A stretch of DNA of 64,000 nt from Armatimonadota bacterium (GTDB lineage: Bacteria > Armatimonadota > Fimbriimonadia > Fimbriimonadales > Fimbriimonadaceae), in NCBI GenBank assembly GCA_016223145.1, contig JACRPN010000011.1, forward strand, positions 186,001 through 250,000. Reading direction: 5' to 3'. The translations under genes and the position numbers were made by a program. Under the pieces are notes generated by a model. The model ran no database searches and was not told where the DNA came from. It saw only the letters and a list, made by a program, of their open reading frames with translations. Below are positions 24,416 to 32,384 of the stretch, piece by piece (position 1 is the first letter of the stretch; each line of letters opens with the position of its first letter).

Positions 24416-26712
24416 GACGACCCCGCTCTTTCCCGCCATCGTTTGTGAAGCTTGGCCATCAGGCCCGAATCACCGGTCTTCACCCGGTTGGGCGGCGCCA
24501 GCAAGGCAGACTGAGAGTCTGCCCCACGGCTCATCGGTCCCTCCGCCCCTCGGACCTGGGACCTCAGACCTCGGACCTCTTTCCCTGCCTTAGGCTCATA
24601 CGGCAGCACCAGGTGCTCGATGAAGTACTCCAGCATCCGATCCTGGTTCACGCCGCTGTGCCCGGCGTCGACGCCAACCTGGGCATCGTAGGCGCGCCTC
24701 GCCTGGTTTAGGGCCTGAATGAGCTGGAAGGTGTTGTTCGGGTGGACGTTGTTGTCGGCCGTGCCGTAATAGAGCAGAAGGTAGCCGGTCAGGTTTGCCG
24801 CATACTTCATCGCCGAACCCTCGTCGTAGCCCGCCTTGTTCTCGCTCTCCCAGGGCAAACCCATGTAGCGCTCGGTGTAGATCGAATCGTAGTGGTACCA
24901 AGCCGTCACACTGGAACTCGCCACAGACGCCTGGAACACCTTCGGATACCTGAGGATCGCCATGCAAGAGGAGTAGCCGCCATAGCTCGTGCCGGTGATG
25001 CCGACGCGGTTGCCGTCCACATAAGGCCGCTTCGCCAGTTCAATCACTCCCGCCGCCTGATCATCAATCTCGACAATCCCCAGCTTGCCGTACACGGCGT
25101 CCTTGAACGCCTTGCCCCGGCCGCTCGTGCCGCGCCCATCGAAGCTGGCGACCAGGAAGCCGAACTCGGTCCATGCCGATGGTGTGGCAAACGTCTCGGC
25201 CCCGCCACCCGATTCCGGCCCGCCATAGACCGTCACGATCATCGGATACTTCTTCTTGGGGTCGAAGTCGGACGGCTTGTAGAGCGAGCCGTAGCAGTCC
25301 GTCACGCCGTCCATCGCCTTGTATTTGAAGGTCTCGCCGGGCTTTAGGCCCAACGCGTCGAACTTGGTGAGGTCGCTCTCCGCCAAGACCGTAAGCACCT
25401 TGCCGCTTGCATCGCAGACGCGCGTCGCGGGGGCCATTTCGCGGGTCTCGATGATGTCCACGAAGCTCTTGCCGTCCGGCGCGATGTCCACGGAGTGGTG
25501 GAACTTCGGATCGGTCAGCCGAACGTCACCCTTGCCGTCTAACCCGATGCGGTGGAGCTGAAACCGGTAAGGCGTGTCGCCGTCGCGAGCCATGTACCAG
25601 ATCACGCCGGCCTTCTCGTCCACGCGCACGATGCGTTGCACCTCGAAGCCCACGTTCTTGGTGATCGCCTTGAGCGACGCGCCGGACATGTCGCCCATGT
25701 AGATGTTGTCCCAGCCGCTGCGCTCGCTGACGAGGATGAAGCGCTGGGGCTTGCCTTCCTGGGGCGCCAGGTATTGCAGGCGCGGCGAGTTGTCGGTCCA
25801 GCTCTGGGGCTGCTCCTCGCGCAGGATCACCCTGCACTTGCCTGTCTTCGGGTCCGCGGCGCAGATCTCCATCTTGTTCTGCTTGCGGTTGGTGCGGTTG
25901 AAGAGCAGTTCCTTGCCGTCCTCCGACCAGCGCACGCTGTAAACGTAGTGCGCGATGTCCTGGCCATCGGGCCCGAACGTGCAATCCACAGGGACCGACT
26001 TCTTGCTCGCCAGGTCGTAAACGAAAAGCTGCACTTCGGGGTTGGGCGCGCCGGCCTTGGGATACGCTTCGACGTCCAGCGAGTCCTGAACCTTGCCGAC
26101 CTCCATCGTCAGATAGAAATCCGGCACCTTCGATTCGTCAAAGCGATAGTAGGCAAGCATGGACGAATCCTTGCTGAACCACATCGCGTTTCTCACGCCG
26201 AGCTCTTCGCCATAGACCCAACTGGCGATGCCGTTCTTGATGCGCTTCTCCACGCTGCCGTCGGTGGTCACCTGAATCTCGTCGCCCCCCCCGCTGGGCT
26301 TCAGCCAGACGTTTCGGTCCTTGTAGTTCGCCGTCCACTTGCCATCGGGCGAGCGCTCGGTCGAGAACTGCCGCCCTCGAGCCGGCTGCTGGGGCGCCGC
26401 TTTGGGCTTGGCGGGTTCGGGGTCCGCACCGCCCGAAATCTCCGTCGCCTTCTTTGCGGCGAGGTCGTAGCGATACTGCTTTCCCTTCCAGGTGTAGACG
26501 AAAGACTTACCTTCGTCCTCCCATCGCACCTGGACGGCGCCCCGGACAACGGAGCCGGTGATCTCCCGGCGCATCTTTTCATAGCGGTCGAAACGTGGCA
26601 TGGTGGGAAGTCTGTTTTGAGCCTGTGAACCCGCCGCAGCAAGGACAAGCAGAACGAGAAGCGCCCACCGCATGCGGGGGCACTTGGACAAGACGTTGGG
26701 GAGTGGGTTCAT
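24412..26712 (-). CDS. Prolyl oligopeptidase family peptidase (DPP IV-like, S9)
   Basis: 766 residues, secreted (RWALLVLLVLAAAGSQA signal). N-terminal beta-propeller (DPP IV N domain, including YGEELGVRNAMWFSKDSSML), then an alpha/beta hydrolase. Catalytic triad: Ser in GITGTSYGGYSS, Asp in YYGTADNNVHPNN, His in VDAGHSGVNQ. The protein should remove N-terminal dipeptides from peptides outside the cytoplasm. The last 40 residues after LVLPYEPKAGKE are translated repeat sequence (RGLRSQVRGAEG, SRGADSQSAL) and do not belong to the fold. Start ATG 26712 overlaps the DUF554 stop by 4 bp (ATGA), so the two form an operon. The frame stays open far upstream but that part is antisense-like to DUF554. 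Confidence 0.93.
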   Translation of the reverse strand: MNPLPNVLSKCPRMRWALLVLLVLAAAGSQAQNRLPTMPRFDRYEKMRREITGSVVRGAVQVRWEDEGKSFVYTWKGKQYRYDLAAKKATEISGGADPEPAKPKAAPQQPARGRQFSTERSPDGKWTANYKDRNVWLKPSGGGDEIQVTTDGSVEKRIKNGIASWVYGEELGVRNAMWFSKDSSMLAYYRFDESKVPDFYLTMEVGKVQDSLDVEAYPKAGAPNPEVQLFVYDLASKKSVPVDCTFGPDGQDIAHYVYSVRWSEDGKELLFNRTNRKQNKMEICAADPKTGKCRVILREEQPQSWTDNSPRLQYLAPQEGKPQRFILVSERSGWDNIYMGDMSGASLKAITKNVGFEVQRIVRVDEKAGVIWYMARDGDTPYRFQLHRIGLDGKGDVRLTDPKFHHSVDIAPDGKSFVDIIETREMAPATRVCDASGKVLTVLAESDLTKFDALGLKPGETFKYKAMDGVTDCYGSLYKPSDFDPKKKYPMIVTVYGGPESGGGAETFATPSAWTEFGFLVASFDGRGTSGRGKAFKDAVYGKLGIVEIDDQAAGVIELAKRPYVDGNRVGITGTSYGGYSSCMAILRYPKVFQASVASSSVTAWYHYDSIYTERYMGLPWESENKAGYDEGSAMKYAANLTGYLLLYYGTADNNVHPNNTFQLIQALNQARRAYDAQVGVDAGHSGVNQDRMLEYFIEHLVLPYEPKAGKEVRGLRSQVRGAEGPMSRGADSQSALLAPPNRVKTGDSGLMAKLHKRWRERAGSS
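24505..24523. repeat. GGCAGACT palindrome, copy 1 (in S9 peptidase 3' end)
   Basis: 19-bp palindrome GGCAGACTGAGAGTCTGCC, identical to 29188-29206 and 36860-36878. Here it is translated as ADSQSA near the C-terminus of the S9 peptidase. Confidence 0.85.
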
Positions 26713-27458
26713 GGCGCTTCCCGCGAGGATACGCCGCCCCGGTTCCTTTGTGCAATCTTTCGGGCGAGAGAAACAAACAGCGGAGCCAGGAAGAGCGCGG
26801 GAATGAAGTTCGCCACGGGATACGCTTTGATCTCCAGGAGCCGCAGCCCGATCGCCGCCAGCATGATGCCTCCGGTCCCGGTGGCCTCGTCGATCATCTC
26901 TTTGTCGTCGGCGAAACGCTTCAGCGGCGAGGCCGCCAGCGTGATCGCGCCCTGGACCACAAACACGACCCCCGCCGTGACGAGCACGCCGGGCCCCATC
27001 GTGGCGGCGTAGAAGATCGCCACAAAGCCGTCCATCGTGCTCTTGATCGCCAGGAGTTCCAGGTCGTCTTCGATAGCGTCCTTGATGCAGCCGAGCAGCG
27101 TCATGGGGCCGACGCAGAAGATGATGCTGGTGCTCACGATCGCCTCCGCGAAGGTGGAGGAGCCCTGCGCGCCGAAGGTCTGCTTGGCCCATCCGGCAAA
27201 CGCCTCGAGCCCGCTCTGGAACCCAAGCGCCATGCCGAGGCACCCCCCGGCAAAGAGGGCCGCCGCGATGATGAGGATGCTGCGCGCCTGGAGAAACAGC
27301 TTGAGCCCGAGGCCGACGGTCACGAGCCCCAGCGCGGCCTGGGCGAGGTCCTTGTAGGCGACCGGCACGCTGGCGCCCGCGGCTAGACCGATCAGCGCGC
27401 CGACGAGCACCGTGCCCGTGTTGAGCCACGTCCCCCTGCCAACGACCATCCTGGGCAT
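26709..27458 (-). CDS. DUF554 family membrane protein (YdfK-like)
   Basis: 249 residues from ATG 27458, chosen because CATACT lies 7 nt upstream and because the protein then begins just before GRGTWLNTGTVLVGALIG, the usual DUF554 start. About seven membrane segments; the family phrase SIIFCVGPMTLLGCIKDAIE is present near residue 115. Transport or channel role is not established for the family. It is the first gene of a two-gene operon with the S9 peptidase, overlapping by ATGA, an odd pairing with no stated rationale; peptide or amino-acid uptake is a guess. Confidence 0.88.
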   Translation of the reverse strand: MPRMVVGRGTWLNTGTVLVGALIGLAAGASVPVAYKDLAQAALGLVTVGLGLKLFLQARSILIIAAALFAGGCLGMALGFQSGLEAFAGWAKQTFGAQGSSTFAEAIVSTSIIFCVGPMTLLGCIKDAIEDDLELLAIKSTMDGFVAIFYAATMGPGVLVTAGVVFVVQGAITLAASPLKRFADDKEMIDEATGTGGIMLAAIGLRLLEIKAYPVANFIPALFLAPLFVSLARKIAQRNRGGVSSREAP

Positions 27459-27583
27459 GAGGGTTAGTATGAACGAGGAACCAAGCCTTGAACGATGAGC
27501 CAGGGGGACAAGGCGCACGGCTATCGGTTGTGGGCCTTGTGCATCACAAATCTCCCGTTTCGAATCAGGCGTATCATTGAGCT

Positions 27584-28168
27584 ATGTTGCAGGTCCTTGC
27601 CCTTGTCATACCCCTGATATTGCTTGCGGACGAAGCGGATATTCAGTTGAAGAACCGCAGGGCCACTGAAGTCTTCTCCATGATCCTTCGGCTTGTCCCT
27701 GACGGAGTCAGAATGTCTGTTAACGACCTAACTGGAGTCATTCATGTTCAGGGCTCTACCGAAGAGGTCGAACAGGTTCGGAAGCTTGCACGATCGATGG
27801 ACATCAAGGCAATGGAGGTCTTTCTGAAATTCGCACTTGAAGTCAAGTCAATCCACGTGGCATACGATGGAACGGTCACCATCCGAAACAATGTTGCCTT
27901 TCGGTTCTCCGATTCCGCGTCGAACGTAAACGTTGCCTACCAGCCGCAGGTCCTACCTGAGCGGATCAAGTCGATTGTCACAGTTGAAATTGACGGGGCC
28001 CTTTTCAGAGACGATAAGGTTGGTAAGGTCGGCGAGCGACTGGAATTCAAGGCAGTTGATATGAAACCTGTCAATGAGAAGGCCCGGCAGCGGCTAGACT
28101 CCCGCGAGATCAGATGGTGGCCACTAATCAACGTCACACCCAGCCTGAAGGAATCCAAGCGATTGTGA
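27584..28168 (+). CDS. Secreted secretin-N (NolW)-like protein
   Basis: 194 residues. Signal peptide MLQVLALVIPLILLADEA. Residues 20-75 follow the pattern of the short domain found in type II/III secretin N-termini: EVFSMILRLVPDGVRMSVND, LTGVIHVQGSTEEVEQVRKL, ARSMD, where a beta strand, VxGS and a helix ending in LDxx recur. The rest (FALEVKSIHVAYDGTVTIRN) is beta-rich and not recognised. TATCAT lies 6 nt before the ATG. Base composition is a little more AT-rich than around it. Alone it cannot form a secretin pore; it may be a diverged pilotin- or GspD-related piece. Confidence 0.6.
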   Translation: MLQVLALVIPLILLADEADIQLKNRRATEVFSMILRLVPDGVRMSVNDLTGVIHVQGSTEEVEQVRKLARSMDIKAMEVFLKFALEVKSIHVAYDGTVTIRNNVAFRFSDSASNVNVAYQPQVLPERIKSIVTVEIDGALFRDDKVGKVGERLEFKAVDMKPVNEKARQRLDSREIRWWPLINVTPSLKESKRL

Positions 28169-28221
28169 CTGCCGACAGTGGAAGGGGCTTCGAGCGTGTT
28201 CTCACGTGCTCCGTTCAGTGC

Positions 28222-29409
28222 CTAGTTCAGCTTCCGAAACGCGCCGCGCGGGAGGAACGTCGCCGCCCAACGCAGATAGCTCTTCCAACGGCCCGGCGCC
28301 AGCTTGATCGAGCGCGCAAACGCCGCACGCCCCCCGGCCGGGTCGCCGTTCAGCGTCTTGACCGTGCCCAGACACGCCTCGTTGTGCGCCTTCGCCGCCA
28401 CGAGTTCGGCGCTTGGATACCCCCTCGCCTCCAGCAGCGGGTACCGCGTTCGGATCCACTCGCGCAGCATCTCGTCATCCTTCCAGATGCGCTCCAGCTT
28501 GTGGCTGGCGTTCGCGCCATGCACCCGGTAGAAGGTCAGCGGCTCGTCCACATAGCCCACCTGCCACTGTTCGGCCACGCGCAGCCACATCTCCCAATCC
28601 CCCGAGCCGAAATAGGCCTCATTGAAGCCTCCCAGCTTCTCGAAGCATTCGCGCCGCACCAGGGCCGCGCTGGCGATGATCTTGTTCGCATAGAGCAGCG
28701 CCAACAGCACGTCGCCGGTCTGCGTTCTCGGAAACGAAAACCCGAGCGGCGACCCCTCCATGCGCTCGCCCTTTCCGTCGATGAACCAACCGTCGGTATG
28801 CACGAGCCCGACCTCGGGGTGCGCTTCAAAGAGAGCTAGTTGCCGCTCCAGCTTCTCCGGCGCCCAAAGGTCGTCGTCGTTAAGGACCGCGATGTACTCG
28901 CCGGTTGCTTCTTTGAGACCCCGGTTGAGCGTGCCATAGGTGCCCAGGTTGGTCTCGTTGAAGATGAGCTTGATGGGCGAGGGGCGAGGGGCGAAGGGCG
29001 ATGTTCCGCGATGGGCGATGGGTGATGGGCGATCTTCAGCATCACCTCGCCCCGACGGGGAGAGGTCGGTGAGCGATAGCGAACCGGGTGAGGGGTCGCC
29101 TGCCGCGGGGTCGCGATGCGCGATGGGCGATGGGCGATCGGGAGAATTCCCTTGTCCCTCCGTCCCTTCGTCGCTGTGTCCCAATCCGGCAGACTGAGAG
29201 TCTGCCCCACGTGGTACTAGCCCCTCCACACCTCCACCCTTCCATCCCTTCACCCTCTCCTTCAGCCACTCTCGCGTGCCGTCGGACGAGCCGTCGTCGA
29301 GAATGATGATCTCGAAGTCCTGGAAGGTCTGCGCGAGCACGCCCTCCAAACACGCCGGCAGATAGGCGAGATGGTTGTAACAGGTCAGCAGGACAGAGAC
29401 CTTGGGCAT
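28222..29409 (-). CDS. Family 2 glycosyltransferase carrying an in-frame repeat insertion
   Basis: 395 residues. GT-A fold: VSVLLTCYNHLAYLPACLEG at the N-terminus, FEIIILDDGSSDGTREWL near 32-49, then after the insertion YIAVLNDDDLWAPEKLE with the DxD metal-binding motif and SGDWEMWLRVAEQ with the catalytic-type acidic residues. Residues 56-145 (PRGADSQSAGLG, DRPSPIAHR twice, PSGRGDAED) are translated repeats between a helix and the next strand. The core on either side is normal, so the enzyme may still fold with a large loop. It would transfer a sugar to a cell-surface glycan. CATAAT lies 8 nt before the ATG. Confidence 0.88.
   Translation of the reverse strand: MPKVSVLLTCYNHLAYLPACLEGVLAQTFQDFEIIILDDGSSDGTREWLKERVKGWKGGGVEGLVPRGADSQSAGLGHSDEGTEGQGNSPDRPSPIAHRDPAAGDPSPGSLSLTDLSPSGRGDAEDRPSPIAHRGTSPFAPRPSPIKLIFNETNLGTYGTLNRGLKEATGEYIAVLNDDDLWAPEKLERQLALFEAHPEVGLVHTDGWFIDGKGERMEGSPLGFSFPRTQTGDVLLALLYANKIIASAALVRRECFEKLGGFNEAYFGSGDWEMWLRVAEQWQVGYVDEPLTFYRVHGANASHKLERIWKDDEMLREWIRTRYPLLEARGYPSAELVAAKAHNEACLGTVKTLNGDPAGGRAAFARSIKLAPGRWKSYLRWAATFLPRGAFRKLN
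28975..29244. repeat. Composite repeat insertion inside the glycosyltransferase
   Basis: 270 bp containing, in order on the plus strand, tandem GCGATGGGCGATGGGTGAT-type units (28980-29032), a CACCTCGCCCC...GAACCGGGTGAGG unit (29044-29093), more GCGATGGGCGAT units (29112-29140) and the 19-bp GGCAGACT palindrome (29188-29206). Its length is a multiple of three and it has no stop in the coding frame. Confidence 0.8.
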
Positions 29410-29460
29410 GTATGGGGATTATGAAGGAGCGCCGCGTTGTCTCCCTCCCCAACCCCTCCC

Positions 29461-29640
29461 TTCCCGACAAGCCGGGACTCGGAAGCATTTTCGCTTCGCA
29501 AAAACAAGGGAGGGGCTCCCGCTAATCCCTTCATCTCTTCATCACCCTATCCCCCTTATCCCCCTTTCCCCGTGTCCCCCTGTCACCGTGTCCCCCTGTC
29601 CCCGTGTCCCCGTGTCCCCCTGTCCCTCTGTCCCTTCCCG
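29461..29640. repeat. Interspersed repeat copy 3 plus CCCCGTGT/CCCCCTGT minisatellite
   Basis: 29461-29490 is a copy of the TTCCCGAC...GGAAGCATTT unit, embedded in a longer palindrome whose arms are CCCCTCCCTT and AAGGGAGGGG. From about 29555 to 29635 follow some ten imperfect copies of an 8-9 bp unit (CCCCCTGT, CCCCGTGT). It forms the intergenic region before the M24 peptidase; upstream frames are open but only encode this repeat. Confidence 0.8.
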
Positions 29641-29659
29641 CCCCAGGTACATTCCCCTC

Positions 29660-30865
29660 ATGCCTGGACTCATCTCGGAGAAGCTTGACCAAGCCGCCGC
29701 CCTCATCGCCCAGTCGGACCTCGATGTCTGGCTCACCTTCGTCCGCGAGACCTTTGGCGGCAGCGACCCTGTGCTCCCGTTCCTGATCCAGGGCGGCCTC
29801 ACCTGGCAGTCGGCGCTCCTGGTTTCCCAGTCCGGCAAGAAGGTCGCCATCGTCGGCAATTACGACGCCGATGCCATCGTCGCTTCGGGCAATTGGGACG
29901 AGGTTGTGCCCTATGTCCAGGGCCTCCGCGACACGCTGATCGCCAAGCTGGAAGAGCTGGTGCCGGCAGGAGGTAAGCCCAGAATCGGCGTCAACTTCTG
30001 CTCCGACGACGTGAAGGCCGATGGCCTTTCGCACGGCATGTTTCTGCTCCTTGAGAGCTACCTAAAAGGCACACGCTTCGAGGGATGTCTCGTCAGCGCA
30101 TCGAACCTGGTAACCACGCTGCGCGGAGTCAAAACCTCCACCGAAATCGAGCGCATGAAGGGAGCTATCAAGGAGACCGAATTGCTCTTCGACTGGGTGG
30201 ACAAGCACGCCCGGCTCGACATGTCGGAGCGCGACCTCTACGATGGGATCCAATCGCTCATCGAGAGCCTTGGCCTCGGCTACGCCTGGGACAAGGTGGG
30301 CGATCCGATCGTCAATTTCGGACCCGATTCCATGGGCGGCCACGGCATCCCCAGCGACACGATTTTCCTTGCGCCTGGCCAGATCCTGCACATCGATCTC
30401 GGCGTCACCAAGAACGGCTACAGCTCAGATATCCAGAGCTGCTGGTATGTGCCGCATCCAGGGGAGACCGAGCCGCCCGCGGACGCCCAACGGGCGTTCG
30501 ACGCCGTGATCGGCGCGATCTCTGCCGGGGCGGCCGTGCTAAAGCCGGGGGTTCAGGGTTGGGAGGTCGACGCGGCGGCGCGATCCTATCTGGTGGCGCA
30601 GGGCTTTCCGGAGTACTTGCACGCGCTGGGGCACCAGGTTGGGCGCGTCGCGCACGATGGCGGAGCGATCTTGGGGCCCAAGTGGGAGCGCTATGGCCGA
30701 ACGCCGACGATCCCGATCAAAGAGGGCGAGGTCTATACGCTGGAGCTAGGGGTGTTCGTCGAAGGGCGCGGATACCTGGGAATCGAGGAGATGGCCCAAG
30801 TTACGGCAACGGGCGTGGAATGGCTCACCAGCCGCCAGATGGACTTGCCTGTGCTGAAGCTATAG
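29660..30865 (+). CDS. M24 family metallopeptidase (Xaa-Pro aminopeptidase-like)
   Basis: 401 residues. N-terminal creatinase-like domain (residues 1-165), then the pita-bread domain. Metal ligands are visible: Asp in ILHIDLGV and SSDIQSCW, His in ALGHQVGRVAH, Glu in YTLELGVF and GIEEMAQ. Members cleave Xaa-Pro bonds; no signal peptide, so cytoplasmic peptide recycling is likely. Start ATG 29660 has TACATT 6 nt upstream; the open frame to 29402 is only minisatellite. It converges with the DUF1501 gene through a hairpin. Confidence 0.92.
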   Translation: MPGLISEKLDQAAALIAQSDLDVWLTFVRETFGGSDPVLPFLIQGGLTWQSALLVSQSGKKVAIVGNYDADAIVASGNWDEVVPYVQGLRDTLIAKLEELVPAGGKPRIGVNFCSDDVKADGLSHGMFLLLESYLKGTRFEGCLVSASNLVTTLRGVKTSTEIERMKGAIKETELLFDWVDKHARLDMSERDLYDGIQSLIESLGLGYAWDKVGDPIVNFGPDSMGGHGIPSDTIFLAPGQILHIDLGVTKNGYSSDIQSCWYVPHPGETEPPADAQRAFDAVIGAISAGAAVLKPGVQGWEVDAAARSYLVAQGFPEYLHALGHQVGRVAHDGGAILGPKWERYGRTPTIPIKEGEVYTLELGVFVEGRGYLGIEEMAQVTATGVEWLTSRQMDLPVLKL

Positions 30866-30876
30866 TAGATATGCAC

Positions 30877-30910
30877 AGGTCTTATAAGTCTTTTAGGACG
30901 TATGAGACCT
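30877..30910. terminator. Intergenic hairpin between M24 peptidase and DUF1501 gene
   Basis: Arms AGGTCTTATAAGTC (30877-30890) and GACGTATGAGACCT (30897-30910) pair over 14 positions with one mismatch and one G-T, loop TTTTAG. It lies between convergent stops, so it may terminate both genes. It is AT-rich compared with its setting and could also be a repeat of the GTCTTATAAGTC type common in some genomes. Confidence 0.5.
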
Positions 30911-30930
30911 GCAAGGCAGTCGGAACCAGC

Positions 30931-32382
30931 TCACACCAAGAGACCCTTCACAACCTCGCCATACACGTCCGTCAGGCGGAAGTTCCTGCCCTGGAACTTG
31001 TAGGTCAGCTTGGTGTGGTCCATGCCCATAAGGTGCAGGATCGTCGCATTCAGGTCGTGGATATGGACAGGGTTCTCAACGATCTGATAGCCCAATTCAT
31101 CCGTCTTGCCATAGGTGATGCCCGGCTTGATGCCGCCGCCTGCGAGCCAGCAGGAAAAGGCATGGGGATGGTGGTCGCGGCCGGGATAGGGTGAGCCGCC
31201 GCGCCCCTCGTTCATAGGGGTCCGACCGAACTCCCCGATCCACACGACCAGCGTCTCGTCGAGCAGCCCCCGCTGCTTCAGGTCCTTCACCAGCGCTGCA
31301 GCGCCCTGGTCAGTCTGGCGGCAAAGCTCGGGAAGGCCGTGCTTCAGGTCGTTGCCTTCCCCGTTGCCGTGATGGTCCCACCCGCGGTGATAAAGCTGCA
31401 CAAAACGCACGCCGCGCTCCACGAGCCGCCGCGCGAGCAGGCAGTTGTTGCCGAAGCTTGTCTTGCCCTGCTCTGTACCGTAGAGTTCATGGGTCTCCTT
31501 GGTTTCCTTGGACACATCCATGAGGTCCGGAACGCTCGACTGCATCCGGTAAGCCAGTTCATACTGGGCGATGCGCGTCTCGATCTCGGGGTCTAGGGTC
31601 TGCTTGAGCTTGATCTCGTTGAGGTCCCTGAGAGCGTCGAGCATGTCGCGCCGCATCGGGCGCGTGACGTCTTCGGGGTCCTTCACAAAGAGCACCGGCT
31701 CGCCTTTCGACCGGAACTCGATTCCTTGGTAAGCCGTGGGGATGAACCCACTGCTCCAGCACGCCTTGCCGCCGTCCGGGTTGTTCTCGCCAGAAATCAG
31801 CACCACGAACCCAGGCAGGTCGGCGTTTTCGGTGCCCAACCCGTAGGTCAGCCAGGAGCCAAGGCTCGGCCGGCCGGGTAACTGGAAGCCCGTATTGATG
31901 AAGAGTTGGGCAGGAGCATGGTTGAATTGATCCGTCTTCACCGACCTCACGATCGCGATGTCGTCGGCAACGGTTTTGAGGTGGGGCAGCAGATTGGAGA
32001 TCTCGACGCCGCTCTGACCCGCTTGCGTGAAGGAATGGGGCGACCCGAGCAGCTTCGGGACCCCTTTGATGAAGGCAAAGCGATCGCCCTTCATAAACTC
32101 CTCGGGGCAGGCCTCGCCATTGTGTTTCTGGAGGAACGGTTTGGGGTCGAGGAGGTCGATCTGGCTCGGGGCTCCCGCCATGAAGAGGAAGATCACGCTC
32201 TTGGCCTTCGGCGCGAAGTGCGGCTTCTTGGGCGCTAGGGGGTCCTTGCGGTTCCCCTGAAAGGTCGCCGCCAAACCCTGCTGGGCCAGCATCGAGGAGA
32301 GCGCCAGCCCGCCCACTCCGTAGCCGACCTCCTTGAAGAAGGTGCGCCGCGTCAGTTGGTTCAATCGGTCGTTTCGGTTCAT
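30931..32382 (-). CDS. DUF1501 family protein, Tat-exported
   Basis: 483 residues. Twin-arginine signal [20 protein letters not shown]. The DUF1501 (sulfatase-like fold) motifs are present: [80 protein letters not shown]. It sits 2 bp behind the PSD1 cytochrome gene; this pair is a hallmark of Planctomycetes and Armatimonadota, where it is associated with polysaccharide handling, though the reaction is not established. Start ATG 32382. Confidence 0.95.
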   Translation of the reverse strand: MNRNDRLNQLTRRTFFKEVGYGVGGLALSSMLAQQGLAATFQGNRKDPLAPKKPHFAPKAKSVIFLFMAGAPSQIDLLDPKPFLQKHNGEACPEEFMKGDRFAFIKGVPKLLGSPHSFTQAGQSGVEISNLLPHLKTVADDIAIVRSVKTDQFNHAPAQLFINTGFQLPGRPSLGSWLTYGLGTENADLPGFVVLISGENNPDGGKACWSSGFIPTAYQGIEFRSKGEPVLFVKDPEDVTRPMRRDMLDALRDLNEIKLKQTLDPEIETRIAQYELAYRMQSSVPDLMDVSKETKETHELYGTEQGKTSFGNNCLLARRLVERGVRFVQLYHRGWDHHGNGEGNDLKHGLPELCRQTDQGAAALVKDLKQRGLLDETLVVWIGEFGRTPMNEGRGGSPYPGRDHHPHAFSCWLAGGGIKPGITYGKTDELGYQIVENPVHIHDLNATILHLMGMDHTKLTYKFQGRNFRLTDVYGEVVKGLLV

Positions 32383-32384
32383 GG

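Noticed and set aside
26713-27429. N-terminal extension of the S9 peptidase to 27429
   Set aside because: The added 239 residues are DUF554 read in a wrong frame; the ATG at 26712 gives a signal peptide and an ATGA overlap.
29555-29635. CCCCGTGT/CCCCCTGT array as a CRISPR
   Set aside because: Units are 8-9 bp, without unique spacers; it is a minisatellite.
29402-29659. N-terminal extension of the M24 peptidase over the minisatellite
   Set aside because: Translates only repeat units (SPCPRVPVSPCPSVP-like); the ATG at 29660 fits the family and the TACATT hexamer.
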